64,000 nucleotides of DNA from an uncultured Lachnospiraceae bacterium (GTDB lineage: Bacteria; Bacillota; Clostridia; Lachnospirales; Lachnospiraceae). The notes beneath the pieces are model-generated. The model saw nothing but the letters and a program-made list of their open reading frames with translations. It was not told the origin of the DNA and ran no database searches. The translations under genes were made by a program, and so were the position numbers. The DNA is taken from assembly GCA_910587105.1 (NCBI GenBank), contig CAJUMB010000009.1:1-64000 (forward strand), in the 5' to 3' direction. Below, piece by piece: positions 16,774 to 25,405 of the stretch; position 1 is the stretch's first letter, and the number at the start of each line of letters is the position of its first letter.

Positions 16774-17229
16774 ATGATCTTTGGTAATGTCAGCCATTTG
16801 GAGAAAAGCGGATTTCCAGACGCTGCGGTTCAGGAGTGCTTTGCCTATGCAGAGGAACATGACCTGCGTACGTTTCCGGCTGGTGTCCACGAAATTGACG
16901 GAAAGCGTTTGTTTGTGAATATTGTGGAATATACTACCACAACGCCGGAAAAAAGATTTTGGGAAGCGCACAGGGAATATCTGGATATCCATCTTCTGCT
17001 GGAGGGAGAGGAACGGATTGATCTGGCTTTTATAGAAAACATGAAACAGGGGGAATATGTTCCGGAGGATGATTTTCTTCCCATGGAGGGAGAGCCAAAT
17101 GGCTGTGTGGTGCTGGGCAGAGGTGATTATCTTGTCTGTTATCCACAGGATGCACACCGCACGGCAGTTATAGCGGACAAGCCGTCCATGATTAAAAAGG
17201 CAATTTTTAAGTTGAAGTGTGTGGTATAA
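16774..17229 (+). CDS. YhcH/YjgK/YiaL family protein (sialate anomerase type)
   Basis: A 151-residue cupin-like protein of the YhcH/NanQ family, reported to speed the opening or anomer exchange of sialic acid. Visible features are EAHREYLDIHLLLEGEERI, giving the conserved Glu/His metal ligands, and YPQDAHRTAV. AAAGGAG precedes the ATG by about 6 bases, and nanK begins 5 bases after its stop. Confidence 0.9.
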   Translation: MIFGNVSHLEKSGFPDAAVQECFAYAEEHDLRTFPAGVHEIDGKRLFVNIVEYTTTTPEKRFWEAHREYLDIHLLLEGEERIDLAFIENMKQGEYVPEDDFLPMEGEPNGCVVLGRGDYLVCYPQDAHRTAVIADKPSMIKKAIFKLKCVV

Positions 17230-17234
17230 TTATA

Positions 17235-18152
17235 ATGAAACAGTATGTGAGTATAGATATTGGTGGTACAGCTGTCAAATATGGAATAATCGATGAATCT
17301 GGGCATATTTTAAGCAGGAATGCAATGGAGACACAGGCATATCAGGGGGGACAGGCGGTACTTTCCAAGGCATTATCGATTGTGGAGAGCAGCAGAAAGG
17401 CAGGAGAGATCAGCGGGGTATGTATATCTACAGCCGGTATGGTAGATGTGCATAGGGGGGAGATAATACACTCAGCACCGTTGATCCCGGATTACGCAGG
17501 GGTTTGTTTTAAATCTGCTGTTCAGGATAAATACGGGCTTCCCTGCGAGGTGGAAAATGATGTAAATTGTGCCGGACTTGCAGAGACGATTTCTGGTGCC
17601 GCAAGGGGCAGTTCCAGTGTTCTGATGCTTACCATAGGCACAGGGATAGGCGGGTGTTTTGTATTAGACGGGAAAGTATTTCATGGGGCCGGAAATAGTG
17701 CCTGCGAAGTGGGATATATGCATATGTTTGATAGTGATTTTCAGACGCTGGGGGCGGCCAGTGTTCTGTCAGAAAAAGTCTCTCGGCGCAAACGAGTAAG
17801 GAATGGGGAGTGGAGCGGCTACAGGATTTTTCAGGGTGCAAAACAGGGCGATTGTGTGTGTATACAGGCAATTGATGAAATGGTGGATATTCTGGGAATG
17901 GGGATTGCCAATATCTGTTATGTATTGAATCCACAGACGGTTGTGCTGGGCGGCGGAATCATGGCACAGGAGGAATATCTGAAGGAGAGAGTAGAAGCAG
18001 CTGTCGCCCGCTATCTGCTTCCCAGTGCAGCCACACATACATCCCTATACTTTGCTCAGCATAAAAATGCGGCGGGAATGTTGGGAGCTTTTTATCATTT
18101 CATGTCCATGACAGGAAAAGGAGAGCACGTAAGAAAACATGACAGAGATTAA
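17235..18152 (+). CDS. nanK: ROK family N-acetylmannosamine kinase
   Basis: A 305-residue ROK sugar kinase that would phosphorylate ManNAc for NanE. It has VSIDIGGTAVKYGII (phosphate loop), ENDVNCAGLAE with the catalytic Asp, and LTIGTGIGGCFVLDG. The CxCGxxGC zinc motif of many ROK proteins is absent; the equivalent stretch is CEVGYMHMFDSDFQTL, as in several Firmicute sugar kinases. The start at 17235 gives the usual N terminus, but no strong ribosome site is seen, so coupling to the upstream gene is likely. A start at 17217 is possible. The 3' end overlaps nagA by 14 bases. Confidence 0.88.
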   Translation: MKQYVSIDIGGTAVKYGIIDESGHILSRNAMETQAYQGGQAVLSKALSIVESSRKAGEISGVCISTAGMVDVHRGEIIHSAPLIPDYAGVCFKSAVQDKYGLPCEVENDVNCAGLAETISGAARGSSSVLMLTIGTGIGGCFVLDGKVFHGAGNSACEVGYMHMFDSDFQTLGAASVLSEKVSRRKRVRNGEWSGYRIFQGAKQGDCVCIQAIDEMVDILGMGIANICYVLNPQTVVLGGGIMAQEEYLKERVEAAVARYLLPSAATHTSLYFAQHKNAAGMLGAFYHFMSMTGKGEHVRKHDRD

Positions 18153-19287
18153 GAATGTGAAAGTATTTACAGAGCAGCAGATATTTCAGGAAGGAAGCAT
18201 ATTCATTGAAGATGGTCTTTTTACAGGAGTTTCACACAAACCGGAAGAGATCATAGACGGGCAGGGGTGTTATGCGGTTCCCGGGCTGATTGACATCCAT
18301 TTTCATGGCTGTATGGGATATGATTTCTGCGATGGTACAATTGAGGCGTTGGAGGCAATTGCCAGATATGAGGCATCTATGGGCGTGACCGCTATTGCTC
18401 CGGCGGCTATGACACTTCCAGTGGAACAGCTGGAGAAAATTCTTGCCAATGCTGCGGAGTATAAAGAAAAAAGTGGTAGAAAGGCGGATGAAGCAGATCT
18501 GCTGGGGGTTAATATGGAAGGGCCCTTTATCAGCAAGTGTAAGAAAGGAGCTCAGGATGAGGCATACATTATTCCGGGGGATGTGGAAATTTTCCGCCGA
18601 TTCCAGAAAGCAGCGAAAGGACTGGTGAAATTCATTGCCGTGGCGCCAGAGGAGGAAGGTGCTTTGGCTGTCGTGGAACAGCTGAAAGATGAGGCTGTTG
18701 TTTCCGTGGCACATACCAATGCGGATTATGATTCGGCCATGGCGGCATTTCAGAAAGGAGCAGCCCATGCTGTACATCTGTACAATGCCATGCCGCCGTT
18801 TACCCATCGGGAACCAGGGGTGGTGGGGGCAGTGTCTGACAGCGGCCATGTCACAGCAGAATTGATCTGCGACGGCATCCACATTCATCCAGCTGTGGTC
18901 AGAGCCACATTCCGAATGCTGGGCAGCGGGCGTATCATACTGATTAGTGACAGTATGAGAGCAGCAGGTATGCCGGATGGGGAATACACACTGGGAGGAC
19001 AGGCAGTACAGGTATCCGGCGGGAGAGCTGTACTGGCATCCAGCGGGGCACTGGCCGGATCGGCGGTAAATCTCATGGAATGCATGAAAACAGCAGTCAA
19101 AAAAATGGGGATTCCCCTGGAGCAGGCAGTGGCATGTGCCTCTGTGAATCCGGCAAAAAGACTAGGAGAGTATGACAGATATGGTTCAATCTCTCCCGGA
19201 AAAAAAGCCAATGTGGTTCTATTGGACCATGATTTGAACCTGAAAGCTGTTATAAAAGATGGCAGCAAGATTTACGAGTCTGTCTGA
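18139..19287 (+). CDS. nagA: N-acetylglucosamine-6-phosphate deacetylase
   Basis: NagA converts GlcNAc-6-P to GlcN-6-P and acetate. The 382-residue amidohydrolase shows DIHFHGCMGYDF (metal-binding HxH), NMEGPFIS, VAHTNADYDSA, HLYNAMPPFTHREPG, and SDSMRAAGMPDG with the catalytic Asp. It ends the nan operon; the next enzyme, NagB, is not in the window. It converges on the downstream regulator gene with a 16-base overlap. Confidence 0.95.
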   Translation: MTEIKNVKVFTEQQIFQEGSIFIEDGLFTGVSHKPEEIIDGQGCYAVPGLIDIHFHGCMGYDFCDGTIEALEAIARYEASMGVTAIAPAAMTLPVEQLEKILANAAEYKEKSGRKADEADLLGVNMEGPFISKCKKGAQDEAYIIPGDVEIFRRFQKAAKGLVKFIAVAPEEEGALAVVEQLKDEAVVSVAHTNADYDSAMAAFQKGAAHAVHLYNAMPPFTHREPGVVGAVSDSGHVTAELICDGIHIHPAVVRATFRMLGSGRIILISDSMRAAGMPDGEYTLGGQAVQVSGGRAVLASSGALAGSAVNLMECMKTAVKKMGIPLEQAVACASVNPAKRLGEYDRYGSISPGKKANVVLLDHDLNLKAVIKDGSKIYESV

Positions 19288-19643
19288 CTCATATGTTCTT
19301 TTAATTTTTCAAAACTTTCCGAACTGATTACATGTTCAATCCGGCAGGCATCTTTTGCCGCCACTTCCGGGTCCACACCCAGGTTTGTCAGCCATTTGGT
19401 CAGAAAGGTATGGCGTTCGTAGATTTTCTGTGCAATGGAAAATCCTTTGTCCAGAAGGGTGATGTAGCCGTCTTTGTCCATCTGGATATAGCCGTTTGTA
19501 CGTAAATTTTTCATGGCCACACTGACACTGGGTTTGGAAAAGGATAGTTCATTTACAATGTCGATGGACCGCACCTGTCCCAGGCGGTTTTTCAAAACCA
19601 GTATGGTTTCCAGATAGTTTTCGGCAGACTCTTGGATTTTCAA
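19272..19643 (-). CDS. DtxR/MntR family metal-dependent transcriptional regulator
   Basis: A 123-residue iron/manganese-type repressor: an N-terminal winged helix (KIQESAENYLETILVL...LSFSKPSVSVAMKNL) and a dimerisation/metal domain (YERHTFLTKWL, KDACRIEHVIS). I place the start at TTG 19643, preceded by GAGGTGG; this gives the standard N terminus, while the upstream ATG at 19706 has no ribosome site and adds an unconserved 21-residue tail. The metal-site motif ACRIEH resembles iron-responsive DtxR/IdeR (ACRWEH) more than MntR (EGIEHH). Its targets are unknown. Confidence 0.85.
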   Translation of the reverse strand: MKIQESAENYLETILVLKNRLGQVRSIDIVNELSFSKPSVSVAMKNLRTNGYIQMDKDGYITLLDKGFSIAQKIYERHTFLTKWLTNLGVDPEVAAKDACRIEHVISSESFEKLKEHMSQTDS

Positions 19644-19776
19644 TGATGGCCACCTCGTTTCCCGTGTTTGTTCATGGTTTGCAGAAAGATCATTTCCTTT
19701 AATCATATATCATATGGAAGAAAAATTCAATGATTAGATATGATTTTATAAAATGTAAATAAAATGGAAAAAAGTG

Positions 19777-19805
19777 TTGACATATGGAAGAGTCTGTAGT
19801 AATAT
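19777..19805 (+). promoter_or_regulatory. promoter of tRNA-Gly
   Basis: TTGACA at 19777-19782, a 17-base spacer, and TAATAT at 19800-19805, ending 29 bases before the tRNA. Confidence 0.85.
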
Positions 19806-19834
19806 ATATCTTGTCGATAGCGAGTCGGCAACAG

Positions 19835-19907
19835 GCGTGAGTGGCTCAGTTGGTAGAGTACAACCTTGCCAAGGTTGGGGTCGCGGGTTCGAATCCCGTC
19901 TCACGCT
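19835..19907 (+). tRNA. tRNA-Gly (anticodon GCC)
   Basis: A complete cloverleaf: acceptor GCGTGAG/CTCACGC, D arm GGCTCAGTTGGTAGAG, anticodon stem CAACC/GGTTG around the loop TTGCCAA (anticodon GCC), and T arm GCGGGTTCGAATCCCGT. The CCA end is not encoded. Confidence 0.97.
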
Positions 19908-19916
19908 TTTCGAAAG

Positions 19917-19959
19917 AAACCGAAAGCCCTATAGAATGTAGGTTGCTTTCGGTTTTTTT
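19917..19959 (+). terminator. intrinsic terminator behind tRNA-Gly
   Basis: AAACCGAAAGC pairs with GCTTTCGGTTT across a 17-base loop, followed by a T-run. Confidence 0.9.
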
Positions 19960-20016
19960 CTATTTAGAGACTGTAGGAAAATGAGCTAATTTTCAAGTAC
20001 AATTTGGAGGAAAGCC

Positions 20017-21225
20017 ATGAGTCAATTTGTTACACCTAATCAGGGGAGATACGACGAGAACCCAACACCGGCGTATGTTTTTGACCTGGACCAGCTGAAA
20101 AAGCGGCTGGCGGCTGTCAAAGGAGCAGTTACAAGGGAAAAGACAAAGATTTGTTACGGAGTAAAAGCAAACCCTTTTCTGGTTGAGGCATTAAAAGAAG
20201 AGGTGGATTATTTTGAAGTCTGTTCGCCGGGTGAATTTCATATTTGTGAGTATAATAAGGCGGACATGGATCACCTTGTTGTAACTGGAGTCTATAAAGC
20301 TCCGGTGGATGTGATGCGTATGATCGGGGAGTTTGAGGGCAGGACCATTTTTACAGTAGAGTCGCTGAATCAGCTCCAGGTTTTAGACTTTTGTGCCGGA
20401 AAGTATCAGTGCCGTGTGCGGGTACTGCTTTCTTTGACCAGCGGGAATCAGTTCGGCATGAAGGCCAGCCAGCTGGAGTACTGTATTTCTCACAGAGATG
20501 AATATAAGAATCTGGATTTTTTAGGAGTTCAGTATTATTCTGGAACACAGAAAAAGGAAATACAGATAGTAGAAGATGAGCTGAAAATGCTGGAAGGGTT
20601 CTGCCAGAGCATGGAAGAAAAATTTGACTTTGAAACGGAGGTGCTGATGTATGCTCCGGGATTGGGCGTGCCTTATTTTGAAGATGAGGAAGAAGAAGAC
20701 CTGGACCGGATGCTGGACAGACTGAATCAGTTGTTGAAGGGTCTTGATTTTTCAGGTGATGTGATTCTGGAAATGGGACGTTTTTTGGCAGCTTTCTGCG
20801 GCTCTTATTATACTTCTATTGGGGATGTAAAAAGCCAGGGCGGACAGAATTACTGCATTGTAGATGGCGGAATTCATCATTTGAATTATTATGGACAGGA
20901 TGGCGGAAAACGTATTCCCCATTGCACCCATATACCCCAGAGGATGGATATGCAGACAGAGGAAACATTGTGGAACGTTTGTGGATGTCTATGTACTCCG
21001 GAAGATGTTCTGGCGGTTCAGATGCCTATGAGAGGGCCTTCTCCCGGCGATCTGATTATCTTTGAACGTGCAGGGGCCTATTGTGTCACAGAAGGAATAA
21101 GCCTGCATATGAGCCAGGATCTGCCCAGAGTTTACTTCTATTCGGAGGAAGCAGGCATGGAGCTGATACGGACAAGGGAGGGAACCTGTAAATGGAATAT
21201 GCGGCCGGAAGAAGATGAAGAGTAG
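20017..21225 (+). CDS. fold-type III PLP-dependent decarboxylase (LysA/NspC-like)
   Basis: A 402-residue alanine racemase-fold enzyme. The N-terminal barrel has CYGVKANPF with the PLP-binding Lys near residue 50 and VCSPGEF. Later motifs are GMKAS, EMGRFLAAFCG (PLP-phosphate Glu-Gly-Arg), NVCGCLCTPEDVL with the Cys of the second-subunit site, and RAGAYCVTEGI. The substrate could be diaminopimelate, carboxynorspermidine or another amino acid; I cannot choose. TTGGAGG precedes the ATG. It overlaps an EamA transporter gene by 11 bases, suggesting its substrate or product may be transported. Confidence 0.82.
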   Translation: MSQFVTPNQGRYDENPTPAYVFDLDQLKKRLAAVKGAVTREKTKICYGVKANPFLVEALKEEVDYFEVCSPGEFHICEYNKADMDHLVVTGVYKAPVDVMRMIGEFEGRTIFTVESLNQLQVLDFCAGKYQCRVRVLLSLTSGNQFGMKASQLEYCISHRDEYKNLDFLGVQYYSGTQKKEIQIVEDELKMLEGFCQSMEEKFDFETEVLMYAPGLGVPYFEDEEEEDLDRMLDRLNQLLKGLDFSGDVILEMGRFLAAFCGSYYTSIGDVKSQGGQNYCIVDGGIHHLNYYGQDGGKRIPHCTHIPQRMDMQTEETLWNVCGCLCTPEDVLAVQMPMRGPSPGDLIIFERAGAYCVTEGISLHMSQDLPRVYFYSEEAGMELIRTREGTCKWNMRPEEDEE

Positions 21226-22087
21226 GACAGTAAAGGGTATCCTATGCATTCTTGTATCGGCGTTCTGCTTTGCACTGATGAATCTGTGCGTGCGTTTGTC
21301 GGGAGAGCTTCCTTCCATACAGAAAAGCTTTTTCCGGAACCTGGTGGCGTTCTTTTTTGCGCTGGCTTTTATGAGCGGGAAGCATATGGGGTTTTCTGGG
21401 AAAAAGTCTAATATACCGCCGTTGATTTTTCGGTCTGTGTTTGGAACTGTGGGGATTTTGTGTAATTTCTATGCTGTGGATCATCTAGTGCTGGCAGATG
21501 CCTCTATGCTCAATAAGATGTCTCCCTTTTTTGCCATTATATTCAGTTATTTCATATTAAAAGAAAAAGTGAGCCCCTTTCAGTTAATGGCTGTGGGGGG
21601 CGCTTTTTTAGGCAGTCTGCTGATTATTAAACCTGTTGTTGTGGGGATGGAAACTGTTCCTGCGGTTTTGGGTTTTTTGGGAGGAATGGGGGCCGGGGCG
21701 GCCTATACGATGGTTAGATATCTCAGTGAGAGAGGAGAGAAGGGGCCTTTTATTGTCTGCTTTTTTTCAGGATTTTCCTGTCTGGTCACATTGCCGGCTC
21801 TTATTTGGGATTACCATCCTATGACTGCAGAGCAGCTGGTGATTCTGCTTCTGGCGGGATTGAGTGCTGCCGGAGGGCAGTTCGCGATTACTGCGGCTTA
21901 TGGCTATGCTCCGGCCAGGGAGATTTCAGTTTATGATTATTCTCAGATCATTTTTTCAGCAGTTTTGGGATACTGTGTGTTTGGACAAATACCTGACTGG
22001 CTCAGCTGGATGGGATATCTCATTATTTGTACTATGGCAGTAGTTATGTTTTTCTATCATAACAACATATCTGCGAAAGAAAAATAG
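21215..22087 (+). CDS. EamA/DMT family transporter
   Basis: A 290-residue integral membrane protein with ten predicted helices in two EamA repeats. The first opens GILCILVSAFCFALMNLCVRL; the repeat boundary lies near PAVLGFLGGMGAGAAYTMVRYL. The substrate is unknown. It is translationally coupled to the PLP decarboxylase gene and ends at a symmetric terminator shared with the convergent secreted-protein gene. Confidence 0.88.
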   Translation: MKSRTVKGILCILVSAFCFALMNLCVRLSGELPSIQKSFFRNLVAFFFALAFMSGKHMGFSGKKSNIPPLIFRSVFGTVGILCNFYAVDHLVLADASMLNKMSPFFAIIFSYFILKEKVSPFQLMAVGGAFLGSLLIIKPVVVGMETVPAVLGFLGGMGAGAAYTMVRYLSERGEKGPFIVCFFSGFSCLVTLPALIWDYHPMTAEQLVILLLAGLSAAGGQFAITAAYGYAPAREISVYDYSQIIFSAVLGYCVFGQIPDWLSWMGYLIICTMAVVMFFYHNNISAKEK

Positions 22088-22114
22088 AGGGGGAGGCTTT
22101 TGCCTCTCCCTCTT
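22086..22114. terminator. terminator between convergent genes
   Basis: GAGGGGGAGGC / GCCTCTCCCTC hairpin with a TTTT loop and short T tail. Placed between convergent genes, it can serve both strands. Confidence 0.75.
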
Positions 22115-22131
22115 TCATGTACCGCTTATTG

Positions 22132-22692
22132 CTATTTAACTCTAACTACCTTGCCTTTAAATCCAGCTCTCTTCAGGGCTTTTTTCAGATTGTTCAGTGC
22201 TTTCTTGCTCATGTTCTTGTTAACTTTAACAGTCATTTTGTTGGTGTTTAAACCAGCGAATGCACCTTTTTTTACTTTAATCTGATTGGCCTTGCTGATG
22301 TTAAGCCTTAAAGTTTTCAGTTTCTTAGCACCTTTGAACGCATTCTTCTGAATAACGTTTACGGTTGAAGGAACTGTAATCTTAGTAGCTTTTGTTGCTT
22401 TAGCAAATGTGTTAGCACGGATAACTCTTACTGTGTATTTTACACCGTTAACTGTTACAGTTTTGGGTACAGATACACTGGTTTTGTTTGACTTGATACT
22501 GGAAATACCAGCATTTCCGCCTTTTGTTGTGTCAACATCAAGTTTGTTTCCACCTGTTGATACAGTTGTATCCTGTTTTACAGGATCTTTTCCTGTTACG
22601 GGTGAAGAAGTAGCAGCAAAAGCGGTAGTACAAGAGCCAAGTGCAAGAGTAGCAGCTAAAGCATATGCAAGTACTTTCTTAAATGCTTTCAT
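22132..22692 (-). CDS. secreted BspA-type leucine-rich repeat protein
   Basis: A 186-residue exported protein with a clear signal peptide (about residues 1-26, ending TTAFAA), a Ser/Thr/Asp-rich stretch, and two to three BspA/LRR_5-like units (VRVIRANTFAKATKATKITVPSTVNVIQKNAFKGAKKLKTL split by turns). The C terminus is highly basic. AAAGGAGGCG precedes the ATG. An 18-base inverted repeat CTTATC..GATAAG at 22733-22750 lies in the upstream region. It follows the polysaccharide module in orientation but has its own leader. Likely surface interaction; function unknown. Confidence 0.75.
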   Translation of the reverse strand: MKAFKKVLAYALAATLALGSCTTAFAATSSPVTGKDPVKQDTTVSTGGNKLDVDTTKGGNAGISSIKSNKTSVSVPKTVTVNGVKYTVRVIRANTFAKATKATKITVPSTVNVIQKNAFKGAKKLKTLRLNISKANQIKVKKGAFAGLNTNKMTVKVNKNMSKKALNNLKKALKRAGFKGKVVRVK

Positions 22693-22764
22693 CGTTCTTT
22701 TCGCCTCCTTTCTCTAAATAATTATCGTCCACTTATCTAAAAAGATAAGGGCTATATAGAGTAA

Positions 22765-22790
22765 CCCAAGACTAAATTTTGGTCTTTGGG
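22765..22790 (-). terminator. weak terminator-like hairpin after cpsD
   Basis: On the minus strand CCCAAAGAC / GTCTTGGG forms a stem just behind the cpsD-like gene. The T-run after it is poor. Confidence 0.45.
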
Positions 22791-22800
22791 AGAACTCTCA

Positions 22801-23556
22801 TCAAGATTTTTTGTAGTAGGCATCTGTATAATATTTACTTCCATAATATTTATTGCCATAATATTTACTTCCATAATACCTGCTACCGTAACCTTTATAA
22901 TAGTATCCGCCCTTACCGCTTTCTACACGGTTAAGAACGATTCCTAACAATGGACATCCTGCCCGCTCTAATTGACGGACTGAATTTTTTACAATTCCTT
23001 TGGGCGTAATTCCCGCCCGCACAACCAGGATCGCGCCGTCACATAAGTGGCCAATGCGTTCTCCGTCTGATACAATATTTAATGGTGCGGAATCAACCAA
23101 TACATAACGATAACGTTCTGACATCTCATTCAACATATCAGCAAAACGCTCACTTTCCAGTAATCTGGAAGGGTTTACTACATTATCTGTATTGGGAAGA
23201 ATATCTCCCTGCTCAAATTGAGTGTGATAAAGCGCATCATCCAGAGAAGAATCTCCAGACAAATACTGGGAGGTTCCTTTTAAAGTACCGTTGTCTTCCA
23301 ATGTGATCTGATATTTATCCGACATAACAGATTTCCGCATATCAGCATCTAGTAGAACAGTGGATATTCCCGTTTCTGCCAGCTGACGCCATAACTGTAT
23401 GGTCACAAAACTTTTTCCCTCATCAGGCATTGTGCTGATTACCATGATCCTTCGGACATCGGTACCCATAAAACCAATATTAATACGAAGCCTGTTGACT
23501 GCTTCCTCAATTGCATAGGGAAGCTCTGGCATATTTTCAATCTTTACTGTTCGCAT
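22801..23556 (-). CDS. CpsD/CapB-type tyrosine kinase
   Basis: A 251-residue bacterial tyrosine kinase for control of polysaccharide assembly. It has Walker A PDEGKSFVTIQL, Walker A' LLDADMRKS and Walker B YVLVDSAP. The Tyr-rich C-terminal tail has repeats YYGSK and YYGNK (about 15 Tyr in the last 37 residues) that would be autophosphorylated. The start at 23556 follows GGAAGCAGAAGG and overlaps the CpsC gene by 20 bases; a longer start at 23634 lies inside that gene. It works with the membrane adaptor CpsC and the phosphatase CpsB encoded upstream. Confidence 0.9.
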   Translation of the reverse strand: MRTVKIENMPELPYAIEEAVNRLRINIGFMGTDVRRIMVISTMPDEGKSFVTIQLWRQLAETGISTVLLDADMRKSVMSDKYQITLEDNGTLKGTSQYLSGDSSLDDALYHTQFEQGDILPNTDNVVNPSRLLESERFADMLNEMSERYRYVLVDSAPLNIVSDGERIGHLCDGAILVVRAGITPKGIVKNSVRQLERAGCPLLGIVLNRVESGKGGYYYKGYGSRYYGSKYYGNKYYGSKYYTDAYYKKS

Positions 23557-24337
23557 GTTCTTTTTCCTTCTGCTTCCGTTGTCTTTTCTTTTCTTTTTGA
23601 ATATCTTCTTCCCGTTTATCCGAAATTGCCTCAATATTACCTTCAGGAATTACGGTAAGAGGCATAACTCCAAATTCTTTCTCTACATCATCGGATGATT
23701 TTAAAGTATCATCTGTCAGATAGAAGAACGCCAGTACACCCATAACTAAAACCATGCCGATTAAAGCACCGATCATTGTATTGCTGGACAGGCTTGGTGA
23801 ACTTTTGGTCTCAGGAAGTATAGCGCGTTCAGCAATGTTTGGTTTCGGAGTATCCATCAATTTAGGAAGTTCACTAACTGCTTTATCTGCAAGAGAATTT
23901 GCAATAATCTGTGCTTCTTCCGGGATGGGGCTTTCAGCAGTAATTGTAAGAATACGGGTATCATTAATTGTGGCAATCGTGAGCATATCTAGCAGCTCAT
24001 CGTATGTATAGTCCAATCCTTCATCTTCAATTACACCTTCAATAATGGGTCTTGATTTAATCAATTCCGCATAGTCACTGGACAACGAAGTTCCAATATT
24101 CAAATCTGTCAAATCTACAACAGAATTGCTGGAGGAAGATACCATGTACAGTTTTGATGTGGCCGTGAATTTTGGCGTAATCAAAAACTGAGTGATTACT
24201 CCTGCAATCAGAGCACCGGCTAAAAATCCGGCAACAATAGCTACCCATCTGCTCTGAAAGAAATATAGCAATTCTAATAAATCAATTTCATCTTCTTTAT
24301 CCTGAATCCGGACTGTCTCTCCCTGCTGCTCCTTCAT
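23537..24337 (-). CDS. CpsC/Wzz-type chain-length determinant and kinase activator
   Basis: A 266-residue membrane protein with two transmembrane helices (WVAIVAGFLAGALIAGVITQ near residue 32 and MIGALIGMVLVMGVLAFFYL near 190) flanking an extracytoplasmic region, the Wzz-domain layout. The C-terminal cytoplasmic tail is short and very basic. GAGAGGATT precedes the ATG. It probably activates the downstream CpsD kinase. Confidence 0.9.
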   Translation of the reverse strand: MKEQQGETVRIQDKEDEIDLLELLYFFQSRWVAIVAGFLAGALIAGVITQFLITPKFTATSKLYMVSSSSNSVVDLTDLNIGTSLSSDYAELIKSRPIIEGVIEDEGLDYTYDELLDMLTIATINDTRILTITAESPIPEEAQIIANSLADKAVSELPKLMDTPKPNIAERAILPETKSSPSLSSNTMIGALIGMVLVMGVLAFFYLTDDTLKSSDDVEKEFGVMPLTVIPEGNIEAISDKREEDIQKEKKRQRKQKEKEHANSKD

Positions 24338-24361
24338 CGAAATAATCCTCTCAATCCTTCT

Positions 24362-25405
24362 CTATTTTCGCTTCTGTAAGCTATACATTTCGGTCATAAC
24401 CTGAATTTTCGAAGTTTTATCAATGTAAAATTCAACGTGGTCAATGCCATCGTCGAGAGCCTGCCCTATTTTACTTTTACCGGAAAATTCTTTTATTCCT
24501 TTGCTCTCACCTTCTATGAGTATTTTTGTCATTGTGGAAATCTGACGGCCGGAGATGTTAGTAACTGCAATATCCTCCAGCTCATGGTTCATATTGTTTA
24601 TAAATGTGTTATCAGTCTTCATGAGTGTCAAAGCTTTGGCAAAATAGGCTTTCATATATTGCTTCTGTCTGTTCATCCGAGCTGTGTTGCTGTCGTCTTC
24701 CATAGACATACGGCTGTGTATGTACAAATAAGCCTGTTCATCAGTCAAAGTCAGGGTCGTTCCCTTTTTCATTTTGGGATCATCCTTTGTAAAATCATTT
24801 TCCAGAGTGACTTCAACCCCGCCTACCAGATGATTCAATTTAGGAAAATCTTCCATATTTATCTCACAATATCCATCAATTGTAATGCCGCCCAGCATTT
24901 TTGACACAGCATTTACAGTATTTTCACAGCTTGCCTCCGAGTCACCTCCATACCAGTGTGCCGTACAAAGCTGCATATCTGCCGATGCTGACCCTTTGTT
25001 GTTTTTCCGCAGAAGCGTAATTTCAGTTATCGTATCCCGGTTAAGCTGGATCATACCATAGGTGCGGTCTGTCAGATCAAAAACTGCCAGCAGAAGAAAA
25101 TCTGCCATATTACCCTGGTATTTTTTACTGGATTCTTTTTCGCTGCCGGATGCGTCAGTTCCTATGAGAAGATACGTCTCAAACTCATGATAATAATCAT
25201 ATTTATCACCAGATAATTTAAGAGTACCCATAACAGGTTCTTTCTCCTCAGCAACAGAACCTGACGACAGAGCAGTTCTGTCTCCATCCAGTGTCTCTGC
25301 CATCATCTTTTCTTCAAAGAACCTGAGTATGAACCAAAATGCTCCTGCCAAAATAACTGCGGCTGCGAAACAAAGGATCAATCTGCCTTTTTCATTTCGT
25401 TTCAT
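24362..25405 (-). CDS. LytR-CpsA-Psr (LCP) family protein
   Basis: A 347-residue membrane-anchored LCP protein: one N-terminal helix (LILCFAAAVILAGAFWFIL), then the extracellular LCP domain with LLIGTDAS, GNMADFLLLAVFDLTDRTYGMIQLNRDT and SRMSMEDDSNTARMNRQKQYM. These enzymes attach polymers to the cell wall from lipid-linked precursors. The start at 25405 is preceded by GGAGGAAT, giving a 14-base overlap with cpsB; a start at 25438 is less likely. Its place inside the cps module points to capsule or wall-polymer attachment. Confidence 0.9.
   Translation of the reverse strand: MKRNEKGRLILCFAAAVILAGAFWFILRFFEEKMMAETLDGDRTALSSGSVAEEKEPVMGTLKLSGDKYDYYHEFETYLLIGTDASGSEKESSKKYQGNMADFLLLAVFDLTDRTYGMIQLNRDTITEITLLRKNNKGSASADMQLCTAHWYGGDSEASCENTVNAVSKMLGGITIDGYCEINMEDFPKLNHLVGGVEVTLENDFTKDDPKMKKGTTLTLTDEQAYLYIHSRMSMEDDSNTARMNRQKQYMKAYFAKALTLMKTDNTFINNMNHELEDIAVTNISGRQISTMTKILIEGESKGIKEFSGKSKIGQALDDGIDHVEFYIDKTSKIQVMTEMYSLQKRK

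Noticed and set aside
22801..22910. Repeated CCATAATATTTACTT-type DNA at the end of the cpsD-like gene
   Set aside because: It is the coding sequence of the Tyr-rich YYGSK/YYGNK tail, in frame with the gene.
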